Part shown: positions 36,451-44,934 of the stretch, one piece after another
Layout: every line of letters begins with the position of its first letter
Numbering within the stretch: the stretch's first letter is position 1
Assembly: GCA_965246995.1 (NCBI GenBank)
Contig: OZ252008.1
Coordinates: 1,488,001-1,552,000, forward strand
Direction of reading: 5' to 3'
Source: VXRJ01 sp965246995
GTDB lineage: Bacteria > Acidobacteriota > Vicinamibacteria > Vicinamibacterales > UBA8438
DNA: 64,000 nucleotides
Notes under the pieces: generated by a model
What the model saw: the letters and a program-made list of their open reading frames with translations, nothing else
Told to the model about the DNA's origin: nothing
Databases searched by the model: none
Position numbers and translations under genes: made by a program

Positions 36451-37716
36451 ATGACGAAGTACATGTGCGCCCTTGTTGCTGTCGCGGCGGCACTCATGTT
36501 GGTCGCGCCAGGCGCGGCGTCCGCGCAGTCGGACGACGTGACGTTCCACAAGGACATCGAGCCGATTCTGCAGCGTTCCTGCCAGGTCTGCCACCGGCCG
36601 GACAACATGGCGCCGATGTCGCTTATGAACTACCAGGAAGCGCGTCCCTGGGCGCGCTCCATCAAGAACAAGGTTGTCTCACGTGAGATGCCGCCCTGGC
36701 ACGTCGACCCGAACGTCGGCATCCAGGAGTTCAAACAGGATCGGTCGCTTTCCTCTGAGGAGATCGCCCTGGTCGCAACCTGGGTCGACAACGGCGCGCC
36801 GCGCGGCAACCCGGCCGATGCGCCTCCGCCCGCGACGCTTCCCGACTTCGGTGCCTGGGAGATCGAGCCGGATCTGATCGTCACCTCGCCGCCGCACACG
36901 GTGCCGGCCGAGGCTGGCGACTGGTGGGGCGACTACATCGTCGACTCGGGTGTCACCGAGGATCGCTACATTCAGGCGATCCAGACCAAGGCGGGCGACC
37001 TGCGGGTCGTGCACCACGCGCTCACCTACGCGGTCACCGATCCGGATGCGCCGATCAACGACAGCTCGAGCGACTTCTTCCTGAACGAGTACGCGGTCGG
37101 CAAGAACGCGGACAAGTATCCGGAGGAAACCGGCAAGGTCCTCGAAGGGGACGCCCGTGTCCGGTTCAGCTTCCACTACCACTCGATCGGCGAGGAAGTG
37201 GTTGACCGCACGGACCTGGGAATGGTCCTCTACCCGGCGAACGAGGAACCGGAAAAGATCCTCTGGTCGCGCCAGCTCGGTGGGGCGGGCGAGCTCGACA
37301 TTCCCGCCGGGCAGATCACGCGGCATGATGGCTACGCCACGATGTACCTGCCGGGCCGGCTGACCGGGTTCCAGCCGCACATGCACTTCCTCGGAAAGCG
37401 GCAGTGTCTGGAGTTGATCTATCCCAACTCGTCGACCGAGATGGTGAGTTGCGCGAACTTCGATTTCAACTGGCACATCGTCTACAACTACGCGGACGAG
37501 GCCCAGCCGATTTACCCGGCGGGGACGAAGTTGCACGTCATCAGTTACCACGACAACACCGAGGCCCATCGCGGCAACCTGGATGCCCTGAACTGGACAG
37601 GCGGCGGCAGCCGGACGATCGACGAGATGGCTTTCGGCTGGATCAGCTGGTACGACCTGACCGACGAGGAGTACGCCGAGGAACTCGAGTCGCGCGCGAA
37701 CAACGACAACGACTAA
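36451..37716 (+). CDS. Exported cytochrome c / copper-monooxygenase-like protein
   Basis: 421 residues. Signal peptide about 1-25 (VAVAAALMLVAPGAASA). Heme motif CQVCH near residue 48 in a planctomycete-like cytochrome domain (MAPMSLMNYQEARPW, SREMPPWHVD). The rest resembles the two-copper ascorbate-dependent monooxygenase fold (PHM/DBH): VVHHALTYAV, RFSFHYHSIGE and FQPHMHFLGKRQ supply paired His clusters. ACGGAGGTG precedes the ATG by about eight bases. Possibly oxidises an extracellular substrate with copper and passes electrons to heme (inference). Relative with a TPR tail at 59200-61155. Confidence 0.8.
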   Translation: MTKYMCALVAVAAALMLVAPGAASAQSDDVTFHKDIEPILQRSCQVCHRPDNMAPMSLMNYQEARPWARSIKNKVVSREMPPWHVDPNVGIQEFKQDRSLSSEEIALVATWVDNGAPRGNPADAPPPATLPDFGAWEIEPDLIVTSPPHTVPAEAGDWWGDYIVDSGVTEDRYIQAIQTKAGDLRVVHHALTYAVTDPDAPINDSSSDFFLNEYAVGKNADKYPEETGKVLEGDARVRFSFHYHSIGEEVVDRTDLGMVLYPANEEPEKILWSRQLGGAGELDIPAGQITRHDGYATMYLPGRLTGFQPHMHFLGKRQCLELIYPNSSTEMVSCANFDFNWHIVYNYADEAQPIYPAGTKLHVISYHDNTEAHRGNLDALNWTGGGSRTIDEMAFGWISWYDLTDEEYAEELESRANNDND

Positions 37717-37723
37717 TCGGATC

Positions 37724-38770
37724 ATGATCACGCACCTCAGGTTCGAGAGGGCCGCCGCGCGCGTCGCGGCGGCCCTCGTCGTCGGTCTGGCTCTTCTTAC
37801 GGGCGCCGCCGGTGTTGCGGAGGCGCAGGTGAACCCGCGGGATGTCCCGATCGTCACGCAGCCGCAGCAGCGTTTCGACAGAGGACAGGATGTGCAGCCG
37901 ATCTTCGAGGGCTGGATCCGCAACGAGGACGGCAGCTACCTGTTCCACTTCGGCTACCTGAATCGGAACTACCGCGAGCAGCCATCCGTTCCGATCGGGG
38001 CGGATAATCACTTCTCGCCTGGCGCCGAGGATCTTGGTCAGCCCACCTTTTTCTACCCGCGGACGCAGCGCTACCAGTTCACGATGGCGATGCCGGCCGA
38101 CACCGGCCCGAACCCGGAAGACGGCGTCATCTGGAACCTGACCGTCAACGGCAACCAGCAGCAGGCCTACGGCTGGCTGCAGCCCGAATGGGAGATCGAC
38201 GAGAACACCATTACGTCGAACATGGGGACCGGCTTCGGCCGGCCGGTCGATCAGTTGTTCGCGAACGGACCGGTCGAGCTGAGTGTGTCGGCAAGTCCCA
38301 TGACGGCGGGAGTAGGCGAGGCGGTGACGCTGACTGCCATGCTGCAGGACGACGAGTTGCCGATCCAGTTGCCTCCGCGACGGCCGCGGCGGCGCCTCCC
38401 GGCGCTGACGCCGCCCGATGATCTTCCGAAGGTCCCGGACAACATCCGCTGGTACCAGCGGCCGCGCCCGCCGCGCAACGGCCTGTCGCTGCTCTGGATC
38501 GTCTACCGGGGTCCCGCGGACGTCGGCGTCGAGCCTTCCGGCTACCAGCGCGCGTTCGAGGAACAGGAGGCCGAGACGGAAGTGGATGGCGTGGCGACCG
38601 AGGCCACGTCGTCCGACACGCCGTCGACCCACACCGCCGGTGACGGCTGGACATCGGCCACCTTCGAGGCAACGGTCACCTTCGACGAGCCGGGAGAGTA
38701 CACGCTCCGCGCCTGGGCGACGGACGCGATGTTCCTGACGCCCGCGGACGTGACGATCACCGTCCGCTAG
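37724..38770 (+). CDS. Exported protein of unknown function
   Basis: 348 residues, starting seven bases after the copper/heme gene, so co-transcribed. Signal peptide about 1-34 (VVGLALLTGAAGVAEAQ). The rest is a beta-rich extracytoplasmic protein with SYLFHFGYLNRNYREQ and a proline/arginine-rich middle (about 215-240). A final segment resembles an Ig-like fold (TFDEPGEYTLRAWATDAM). No catalytic motif. Its constant place after such cytochrome/copper proteins would suggest an accessory or binding subunit (inference). Confidence 0.75.
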   Translation: MITHLRFERAAARVAAALVVGLALLTGAAGVAEAQVNPRDVPIVTQPQQRFDRGQDVQPIFEGWIRNEDGSYLFHFGYLNRNYREQPSVPIGADNHFSPGAEDLGQPTFFYPRTQRYQFTMAMPADTGPNPEDGVIWNLTVNGNQQQAYGWLQPEWEIDENTITSNMGTGFGRPVDQLFANGPVELSVSASPMTAGVGEAVTLTAMLQDDELPIQLPPRRPRRRLPALTPPDDLPKVPDNIRWYQRPRPPRNGLSLLWIVYRGPADVGVEPSGYQRAFEEQEAETEVDGVATEATSSDTPSTHTAGDGWTSATFEATVTFDEPGEYTLRAWATDAMFLTPADVTITVR

Positions 38771-38805
38771 GACGGGCTCCCAGTTCGGTCGCGCGGAACC
38801 GGCGT

Positions 38806-39270
38806 CTATGCGTCGGTTCCGTTGCGGGTCGTCCCGCTCGCGCGCGCCAACTGCACCACCGCGATCAACAGGCAGGCTCCGCCGGGAGGCACGAGCGCGA
38901 TGCCTATCCCTGGATCGCCACTGTAGAAGGCAAGGCCGCCGGCAAAGAACCCGGCCGGCAGCAACACCGTTGCCGCGGCCAGCATCACGGACGCCAGCCC
39001 TGTCCGCCCGTCGCCTGCCAGTTCCGGCACCGCCCGCAACGCGATTCCCACCACCACGTTGATCAGGCCGAGCAGTGCGCCGTGTGCATGCGCGAGGGTC
39101 CACATCAGCCGCCGCGTCTCGTTCGACACGTCCAGGTAGAAACCGACCTTGAAGCCGTGCAGTGCTTCGAGCGTCGCGCCGAGGGTGAGGAACAGCGCGA
39201 GCGCCCAGAAGCCGAGCCGCAGATGGCGGCGAACGTAGTCGGGCTGAACGGGGGACGGGGCAGCGGTCAC
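38806..39270 (-). CDS. Small four-helix membrane protein
   Basis: 154 residues with four hydrophobic segments at about 20-38, 57-78, 92-112 and 120-142. A His in LAHAHGALLGLINV (helix 2) resembles heme-ligand patterns in small membrane cytochromes or quinol oxidase accessory proteins, but no family is recognised. It lies 20 bases after the octaheme cytochrome gene on the same strand, so it may be its membrane partner (inference). Confidence 0.65.
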   Translation of the reverse strand: MTAAPSPVQPDYVRRHLRLGFWALALFLTLGATLEALHGFKVGFYLDVSNETRRLMWTLAHAHGALLGLINVVVGIALRAVPELAGDGRTGLASVMLAAATVLLPAGFFAGGLAFYSGDPGIGIALVPPGGACLLIAVVQLARASGTTRNGTDA

Positions 39271-39290
39271 GGCGTGGCGGCTCCGGACAT

Positions 39291-41273
39291 CTATTCGCGC
39301 AGGAACAGGGGACGGGTGTCCCGCTGATCGAAGAGGCGGCGCATGGCTGCCGTGTCGAGCATGCCGTCGAGGCCGAAGAGCAACTCCGGGTCACGGCGCT
39401 CGCGGGAGCGGGTGCTTTCGCGCCAGTTGGTGAGTGCGCCGACCGCAGCAGCGATCCGATCATCGCGGTCACCGGTGAAGTCGTAGTCGAACGCGGCGTA
39501 CCCGGGCAACGTCCGGAGCGAGCCGGCCGCGATGTAGCGCACCGTGTCGTAAGGATCGCCCAGCAGTTCGCCGAGGTAAGGGACCATCCAACTGGTGCCC
39601 GACGCCGTCTGGGCCGGTTCCCAGCCATAGCTCCAGGCGGCGAGCGCGCGCTGGCCGGCGTCGCCCCGTAGCAGCCAGAGGATTGACGCGGCCACGTGTT
39701 CCCCGTCGTCGTCGAGCGCGGGCCGGTCGTGGCCGTACCAGTCATCGAGAGCGTCGGAGGTCCAGGCGAGCGTCCGGTCCAGGTGGCAGAGGTTGCAGGC
39801 GTTCGGTCTGCCCACCTCGACGGTCTCGCGGACCGACGGACTGGTGATCGTGTGGCTCCGGATCGCGCGCATCAGGCCGTACGAGGTGTACGGCATGTGG
39901 CAGTTGTAACAGCGGCTCCCTGCGGACTCGGTCGGGTGGTTCGTGTGCGCGGCGATGTCGGTGGCAATCCCGTCATGGCACTGCCCGCAGGCGGCGTCCC
40001 CCTCCATCCCGGCCGAAACCTGGTGCGTGTCCGCCCATTCCGCGACCGGGCGCGGATCTTCCGGCGTCTGGTGCATGGTGTGGCACGAGAAGCAGGTGAG
40101 TGTTCGCCCCGGCGTATCGGCATTCGTATAGCAGGGCGAGTCGATCAGGCCGTTGTATTCGCGGCCGGACACGCGGACCAGGCCATCGGCCCAGAACGAA
40201 CCCCGGACGAAGTCGGGATCGGACGCGAGCAGAGCCTGCAGGGAGGGTGACTCCGAGTTGGCGGTAGGCTGCGCGACGAAGCGGGTGTCGGCCAGATCGT
40301 CGCCCGGCCGATACGGCAGGCCGTCGGCGTTGGCGGCGCGCTCGTCCACCAGGTCGCGGAATTCCCAGATGCTGTGGCACTGGCCGCACACCTGTGACGA
40401 GCGTTGCGGATCCAGCAGCGTCGGCTCGACGATCGTCGGATCGGGGGCATCGCCGGCATGCAGCGTGTAGCGCCGCACCGGGTTCCGGTTGGCTGCGACG
40501 TGGTCGGCGCCGGGACCGTGACACGCCTCGCAGGCGATGCCGAATTCCGCCACCGTGCTGTCTACCGCCTGGTCCGCGATCGGCTCGGAGCGGTACGGCG
40601 TGTCGAACTGCGTCTTGCCGTGCGTCGTGTGGCACGCGATGCAGATGGCATTCCAGTGACCGTCGAGCGTCGCCACGCCCTGGCCCGGTGGCGACAGGAC
40701 GAGGGCGCTGCGGGGCGTCCAGCGTGCTTCGTCCAGCAGATACGCCCCGGGGAGGACGTTGAGGGTCCGCTCGTGTCCGGTGGTGTACCAGTAGACGTTC
40801 TGCTGGTGCGACCCGGTGATCATCACCACCTGGCGGGTGATGCGCGGCTGCTCCGCGGGCGGCCCTTCCCAGCCCGGGTCGTCGAACTCCGCCCAGAACT
40901 CGTCGCCCCGCCGTTCGAGTCGCATGGGCCGGCCCGGGACCGCGTCGACCACGACGCCGTCAAAGTCGGCGCGCACCGTCTGCGGCGTTGCCACCTGCGT
41001 CATCGTCCGGTGGAACGATCCGTACCAGGTGGCGTACTGCGACGGGTGGCACGCCCGGCAGGTCTCGGACGAGACGTAGCCGTCCCCGGTTACCGCGATG
41101 GGACGATTGACGACCGAGGCCTCCGGGATAACCGGATCGCGCGTCGCGGCGATGGCGGCGCCAAGCGTCACGCTGGCGGCAATCAACGCCACGATCGGCG
41201 CTGCGCCCGGTGTGAGGGCAGGCGCCCGCCGCCGCTCCGGGTGACCGCGAGGCCGGTGAGACGGCCGGGCCAT
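39291..41273 (-). CDS. Octaheme c-type cytochrome, exported
   Basis: 660 residues. Signal/anchor about 20-45 (PIVALIAASVTLGAAIAAT). Eight CxxCH motifs in order: CRACH, CIACH, CEACH, CGQCH, CFSCH, CGQCH, CYNCH, CNLCH, all before about residue 500. A helical-repeat tail follows (HVAASILWLLRGDAGQRALA, DPYDTVRYIAAGSLRTLPGY). The family resembles cytochrome c-554 / hydroxylamine-oxidoreductase-like multiheme proteins fused to a HEAT/TPR-like tail. Periplasmic electron transfer or a small-molecule redox reaction. Divergent partner genes to its left complete a copper/heme locus. Confidence 0.85.
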   Translation of the reverse strand: MARPSHRPRGHPERRRAPALTPGAAPIVALIAASVTLGAAIAATRDPVIPEASVVNRPIAVTGDGYVSSETCRACHPSQYATWYGSFHRTMTQVATPQTVRADFDGVVVDAVPGRPMRLERRGDEFWAEFDDPGWEGPPAEQPRITRQVVMITGSHQQNVYWYTTGHERTLNVLPGAYLLDEARWTPRSALVLSPPGQGVATLDGHWNAICIACHTTHGKTQFDTPYRSEPIADQAVDSTVAEFGIACEACHGPGADHVAANRNPVRRYTLHAGDAPDPTIVEPTLLDPQRSSQVCGQCHSIWEFRDLVDERAANADGLPYRPGDDLADTRFVAQPTANSESPSLQALLASDPDFVRGSFWADGLVRVSGREYNGLIDSPCYTNADTPGRTLTCFSCHTMHQTPEDPRPVAEWADTHQVSAGMEGDAACGQCHDGIATDIAAHTNHPTESAGSRCYNCHMPYTSYGLMRAIRSHTITSPSVRETVEVGRPNACNLCHLDRTLAWTSDALDDWYGHDRPALDDDGEHVAASILWLLRGDAGQRALAAWSYGWEPAQTASGTSWMVPYLGELLGDPYDTVRYIAAGSLRTLPGYAAFDYDFTGDRDDRIAAAVGALTNWRESTRSRERRDPELLFGLDGMLDTAAMRRLFDQRDTRPLFLRE

Positions 41274-41300
41274 GCGCCGTCACCTCCTGCGCGCCGCGAT

Positions 41301-41942
41301 CTAGTCGATCGCGAAGCAGTAGAAGAAGCCGTTGCCGCCGGTGCCCTGCAGGTCGGCCTGCCCGCATCCGCGCGAGCCGTGCGCCGTGCTCCAGTGGCTC
41401 GGGTTGGCGCCGCCACCGGTCCGGTCGTGGTGCCCCACCAGCGCGATACCGTCACTGGCGTTGCTCGACCAGTTATTGCAGGTGGTGTCACCCTCGCCTT
41501 CCCAGGCGCTGCCGTCGAGCTGCGTCCCGGTCAGGATGTCGTGCATGTTGGGGTCGTCGCCGCGACCGTTGACGATCTGGCCGGCCTCGGTCAGCTGGGT
41601 TTGCTTCGTCAGGCCGTTTTCGCCCAGCAGGTTGTCTACATTCGAGGCGATCTCGTCCCCGTTGTAGTTGAACCAGGGGCCTGTGCCGATCCGGTCTCTT
41701 GCGTTCTGGCCGGTCGGCCCCGTGGTACTCAGGTACGCGTGCCAGGTCTTGCCGCCGGCGCCGGCCGCGCTCGCCAGCATCTGGCAGTGCGCGTCGGCCC
41801 CCTCGAGGCCGCCGAGGTTGGCGCCGTCACCAGGACCGGCGCTCGTGATGAAGAAGCTCATGTTGGATGACTGCGCCGCCGCTGGCGCCGCCGTCAGGGC
41901 GATCAGCAGCAGGGCGATGCCGAATGCATGAATGCGGTGCAT
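41301..41942 (-). CDS. Exported lectin/endostatin-like protein
   Basis: 213 residues. Signal peptide about 1-24 (ALLLIALTAAPAAAQ). The whole mature part resembles secreted DUF1554/lectin-like proteins with an endostatin-type fold: NLGGLEGADAHCQMLASAAG, TWHAYLSTTG, NARDRIGTGPWFNYNG, NGRGDDPNMHDILTGTQ and TCNNWSS. Four conserved cysteines would form disulfides outside the cytoplasm. It could bind carbohydrate or matrix. Transcribed toward the octaheme cytochrome with 27 bases between stop and start. Confidence 0.7.
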   Translation of the reverse strand: MHRIHAFGIALLLIALTAAPAAAQSSNMSFFITSAGPGDGANLGGLEGADAHCQMLASAAGAGGKTWHAYLSTTGPTGQNARDRIGTGPWFNYNGDEIASNVDNLLGENGLTKQTQLTEAGQIVNGRGDDPNMHDILTGTQLDGSAWEGEGDTTCNNWSSNASDGIALVGHHDRTGGGANPSHWSTAHGSRGCGQADLQGTGGNGFFYCFAID

Positions 41943-42033
41943 GATGGAACCTCCTGAGCAGTAACGAACGTGGGCAGTCTACAACACTTGGTGCGCCCAC
42001 CGGTGACTCGGTCGCTTCCTTTACCATGTGCAG

Positions 42034-42684
42034 ATGCCCAAGATCGCGGCTGCTGCCGCCGCCGCCATTCTCAGCCTCGCCTGCGCCGGTGGCGCGTCCG
42101 GACAGGATCCCCGGGCCCTGCTCAATCAGGCGGTGGACGACTTCGCCGCGGGCCGCCTCGACGCCGCGGCCGACGGTTTCGACCGGGTGGCCGCACTCGT
42201 TCCCGATGCGGCGCCGCAGCTCTGGCAGCGAGGAATTGCGCTCTACTACGTCGACCGCTATCAGGATTGCCGGGAGCAGTTCGAGTCGCATCGCCTGGTC
42301 AACCCGAATGATGTCGAGAACGCCGTCTGGCATTTCCTCTGCGTGGCGCGCAGCGAGTCTCCCGAGGCGGCGCAGGCGGCGTTGCTGCCGGTCGGACCGG
42401 ACAGTCGGTCGCCGATGCGCGAGATCTACGAGATGTTCCGCGGCGAGCGGACGCCGGAACAGGTGATTGCCGATGGCGAGCGGCTGGCCGACCGCCGAGG
42501 TCCCCAGGCCGTTTTTTATGCTCATCTCTACGTCGGGCTGTACCACGAGGCAATCGGAAACGATCCGTTGGCGCGCGAGCATCTGACGGTCGCCGCCGCT
42601 GATCAGTACGCGCGCGTCGGCGGTTATATGCAGATGGTGGCGCGGGTCCATGTCGACTGGCTCGACCGCGCTGGCGCTCGGTAG
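42034..42684 (+). CDS. Exported TPR-like protein (NlpI-like)
   Basis: 216 residues. Signal with possible lipobox (AAAILSLACAGG), then helical TPR-type repeats (LLNQAVDDFAAGRLDAAADG, LYYVDRYQDCREQFESHR, YAHLYVGLYHEAIGNDPLA). The ATG at 42034 is preferred over GTG 42028; there is no ribosome site, but TACCAT lies six bases upstream, so a leaderless mRNA is possible. Periplasmic adaptor of unknown partner. Confidence 0.75.
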   Translation: MPKIAAAAAAAILSLACAGGASGQDPRALLNQAVDDFAAGRLDAAADGFDRVAALVPDAAPQLWQRGIALYYVDRYQDCREQFESHRLVNPNDVENAVWHFLCVARSESPEAAQAALLPVGPDSRSPMREIYEMFRGERTPEQVIADGERLADRRGPQAVFYAHLYVGLYHEAIGNDPLAREHLTVAAADQYARVGGYMQMVARVHVDWLDRAGAR

Positions 42685-42758
42685 GGAATCGGCTGAAGAT
42701 TCGTGCTAGTGTGCGGCATCAGGCCGAGTCGGAATTCCGAATGACGGAGGGGGCGACG

Positions 42759-44924
42759 ATGCTGAACAACAGCTTCTGGCGGTGGGCAGTGGCGGCAGTC
42801 GGCTGCGCGGCACTTGTGGTGGCGGCAGCGTGCGACCAAATGCCGATGGATCAGGCGGCGCCGGCGGACGACGATGACATCCGCGGCGTGGTGACCGGTC
42901 CAGACGGACCAGAAGCGGGGGTCTGGGTTATCGCCGAGACGATGGACCTGCCGACCCGCTTCAGCCGGACCGTGGTGACGGACGATGAGGGACGTTACGT
43001 GGTTCCCGATCTGCCGTCCGCAACCTACGACGTGTGGGTGCGTGGCTACGGCCTCGTCGATTCCGAAAAGGCGCAGGCGGAACCGGGCGCTACCGTCGAC
43101 CTTGCGGCCGTCGCCGCGCCGGACGAAGCGGCCGCGGCGCAGTACTACCCGGCGGGCCACTGGCTGTCTCTCATGGAGGTGCCGGCGGCGGATCAGTTCC
43201 CCGGAACCGGGCCGGACGGCAACGGTATTTCGCCCAACGTGCGGACCCAGGCCGAGTGGCTCCGCTCGGTGAAGTCGGGCGGCTGCACGGCCTGCCACGC
43301 ACTGGGGAATCTGGCAACCCGCGAGATCCCGCCGGCGCTGGGCGATTTCGATTCACTCGTCGACGCCTGGGATCGTCGAATTCAGTCGGGGCAGGCGGGC
43401 GGCTCGATGTCGAACGGCCTCGACCGGATGGGCCGCCGCGCCGCGCTGGAGATGTTCGCCGACTGGACGGACCGGATCATGGCGGGCGAGTTGCCGGAAG
43501 CGCCGCGCCGGCCCCAGGGCCTGGAGCGGAACGTCGTCGTGACCCAGTGGGACTGGGCGGACCCCAAGGCCTACCTCCACGACGAGATCTCGACGGACAA
43601 GCGGAACCCGACCGTGAACGCGTACGGGCCGATCTACGGTGCGCTCGAGGCGAGCGCCGACTATGTCCCGGTGCTCGATCCGGTCAGCAATTCCATTCGC
43701 CAGATCCCGGTGCCGGTGCGCGACCCCGACACGCCGCTCGCCGCCGGTGCGCCGCTCATGTCTTCGCCGTATTGGGGCGACGAGGCGATCTGGAACAGCC
43801 AGTCGAACGTTCACAACCCGATGCTCGATCAGGATGGCCGCGTCTGGCTCACATCGCGCGTCCGCGGGCCGGAGAACCCCGCGATGTGCCTGGAAGGATC
43901 CGATCATCCGTCCGCGCAGGCTTTCCCGGCGGAGCGCGCGGGACGTCATCTCGCGGTCTGGGATCCCGCGACGGACGAGATGACGCTGATCGGCACCTGC
44001 TTCAGCACGCATCACCTGATCTTCGCGGAGGACGAGAACAACACGCTCTGGACCAGCGGCGGCGGACAGGTGATCGGCTGGCTCGACACGAACCAGTTCC
44101 TCGAGACGGGGGACGAGGAAGCGTCACAGGGTTGGACCGCGCTGATTCTGGACACGAACGGCAACGGCCAGCGTGACGCTTACAACGAGCCGAACGATCC
44201 GATCGATCCGACGATGGATCACCGCGTGACGAGTGGTTTCTACGGTGTTGCGGTCAACCCGGTGGACGGCACCATCTGGGGATCGTCGCTGGGCTTCCCC
44301 GGATCCATCGTCCGCCTGGATCCGGGCGACAACCCGTCCGAGACGGCGTTGACGGAGGTGTTCGAGACGCCGTGGGGGAACCCCGAAGCGCCGGTGCAGG
44401 GCTATTCGCCGCGCGGGATGGACATCGATCGGAATGGCGTCGTCTGGACGCCGCTCGCGAGCGGCCACATGGCGAGCTTCGACCGGAGCAAGTGCACCGG
44501 TTCCCTCAACGGTCCCGAGGCGACGGGCCAGCATTGCCCCGAGGGGTGGACGCTCTACGCGGAGCCGCTGCCGCAGCTCAAGGGGCTGACTGACTCGGGC
44601 AGCGCGGAGGGGAGCTACTACACCTGGGTTGATCAGTTCGACACCCTCGGACTGGGCGAGAACGTCCCGATCAATACCGGGAACGCCTCCGAGGGCCTGT
44701 TGGCGCTGGTCGACGGGGAGTGGGTGATCCTGCGCGTCCCATATCCGCTCGGCTTCTACACGAAGTGGATGGATGGCCGGATCGACGACCCGGAGGCGGG
44801 CTGGAAGGGCCGCGGCGTCTGGGCCACCTACGGCACCCGCGCCCCGTTCCATACGGAGACCGGCAAGGGGACGCCCAGCAAGGTGGTCCACTTCCAGGTT
44901 CGTCCGGACCCCCTGGCGAACTAG
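42759..44924 (+). CDS. Heme-containing beta-propeller lipoprotein
   Basis: About 721 residues. Lipoprotein signal ending AALVVAAACDQ (lipid Cys about 25), then a carboxypeptidase-regulatory-like domain (about 42-100), a c-type heme segment CTACHALG near residue 176, then a propeller-like region with NHL/Vgb-type repeats (VHNPMLDQDGRVWLTSRV, RGMDIDRNGVVWTPLASGH). The ATG at 42759 has GGAGGGGG five bases upstream. Extracytoplasmic, membrane-anchored, redox-active; resembles streptogramin-lyase-like propellers. Likely substrate oxidation or sensing. Next gene starts 10 bases later. Confidence 0.8.
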   Translation: MLNNSFWRWAVAAVGCAALVVAAACDQMPMDQAAPADDDDIRGVVTGPDGPEAGVWVIAETMDLPTRFSRTVVTDDEGRYVVPDLPSATYDVWVRGYGLVDSEKAQAEPGATVDLAAVAAPDEAAAAQYYPAGHWLSLMEVPAADQFPGTGPDGNGISPNVRTQAEWLRSVKSGGCTACHALGNLATREIPPALGDFDSLVDAWDRRIQSGQAGGSMSNGLDRMGRRAALEMFADWTDRIMAGELPEAPRRPQGLERNVVVTQWDWADPKAYLHDEISTDKRNPTVNAYGPIYGALEASADYVPVLDPVSNSIRQIPVPVRDPDTPLAAGAPLMSSPYWGDEAIWNSQSNVHNPMLDQDGRVWLTSRVRGPENPAMCLEGSDHPSAQAFPAERAGRHLAVWDPATDEMTLIGTCFSTHHLIFAEDENNTLWTSGGGQVIGWLDTNQFLETGDEEASQGWTALILDTNGNGQRDAYNEPNDPIDPTMDHRVTSGFYGVAVNPVDGTIWGSSLGFPGSIVRLDPGDNPSETALTEVFETPWGNPEAPVQGYSPRGMDIDRNGVVWTPLASGHMASFDRSKCTGSLNGPEATGQHCPEGWTLYAEPLPQLKGLTDSGSAEGSYYTWVDQFDTLGLGENVPINTGNASEGLLALVDGEWVILRVPYPLGFYTKWMDGRIDDPEAGWKGRGVWATYGTRAPFHTETGKGTPSKVVHFQVRPDPLAN

Positions 44925-44934
44925 GGAGCCGACG

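Noticed and set aside
38794..38821. 8-bp inverted repeat between convergent genes
   Set aside because: 12-base loop and no T-run; too weak to call a terminator.
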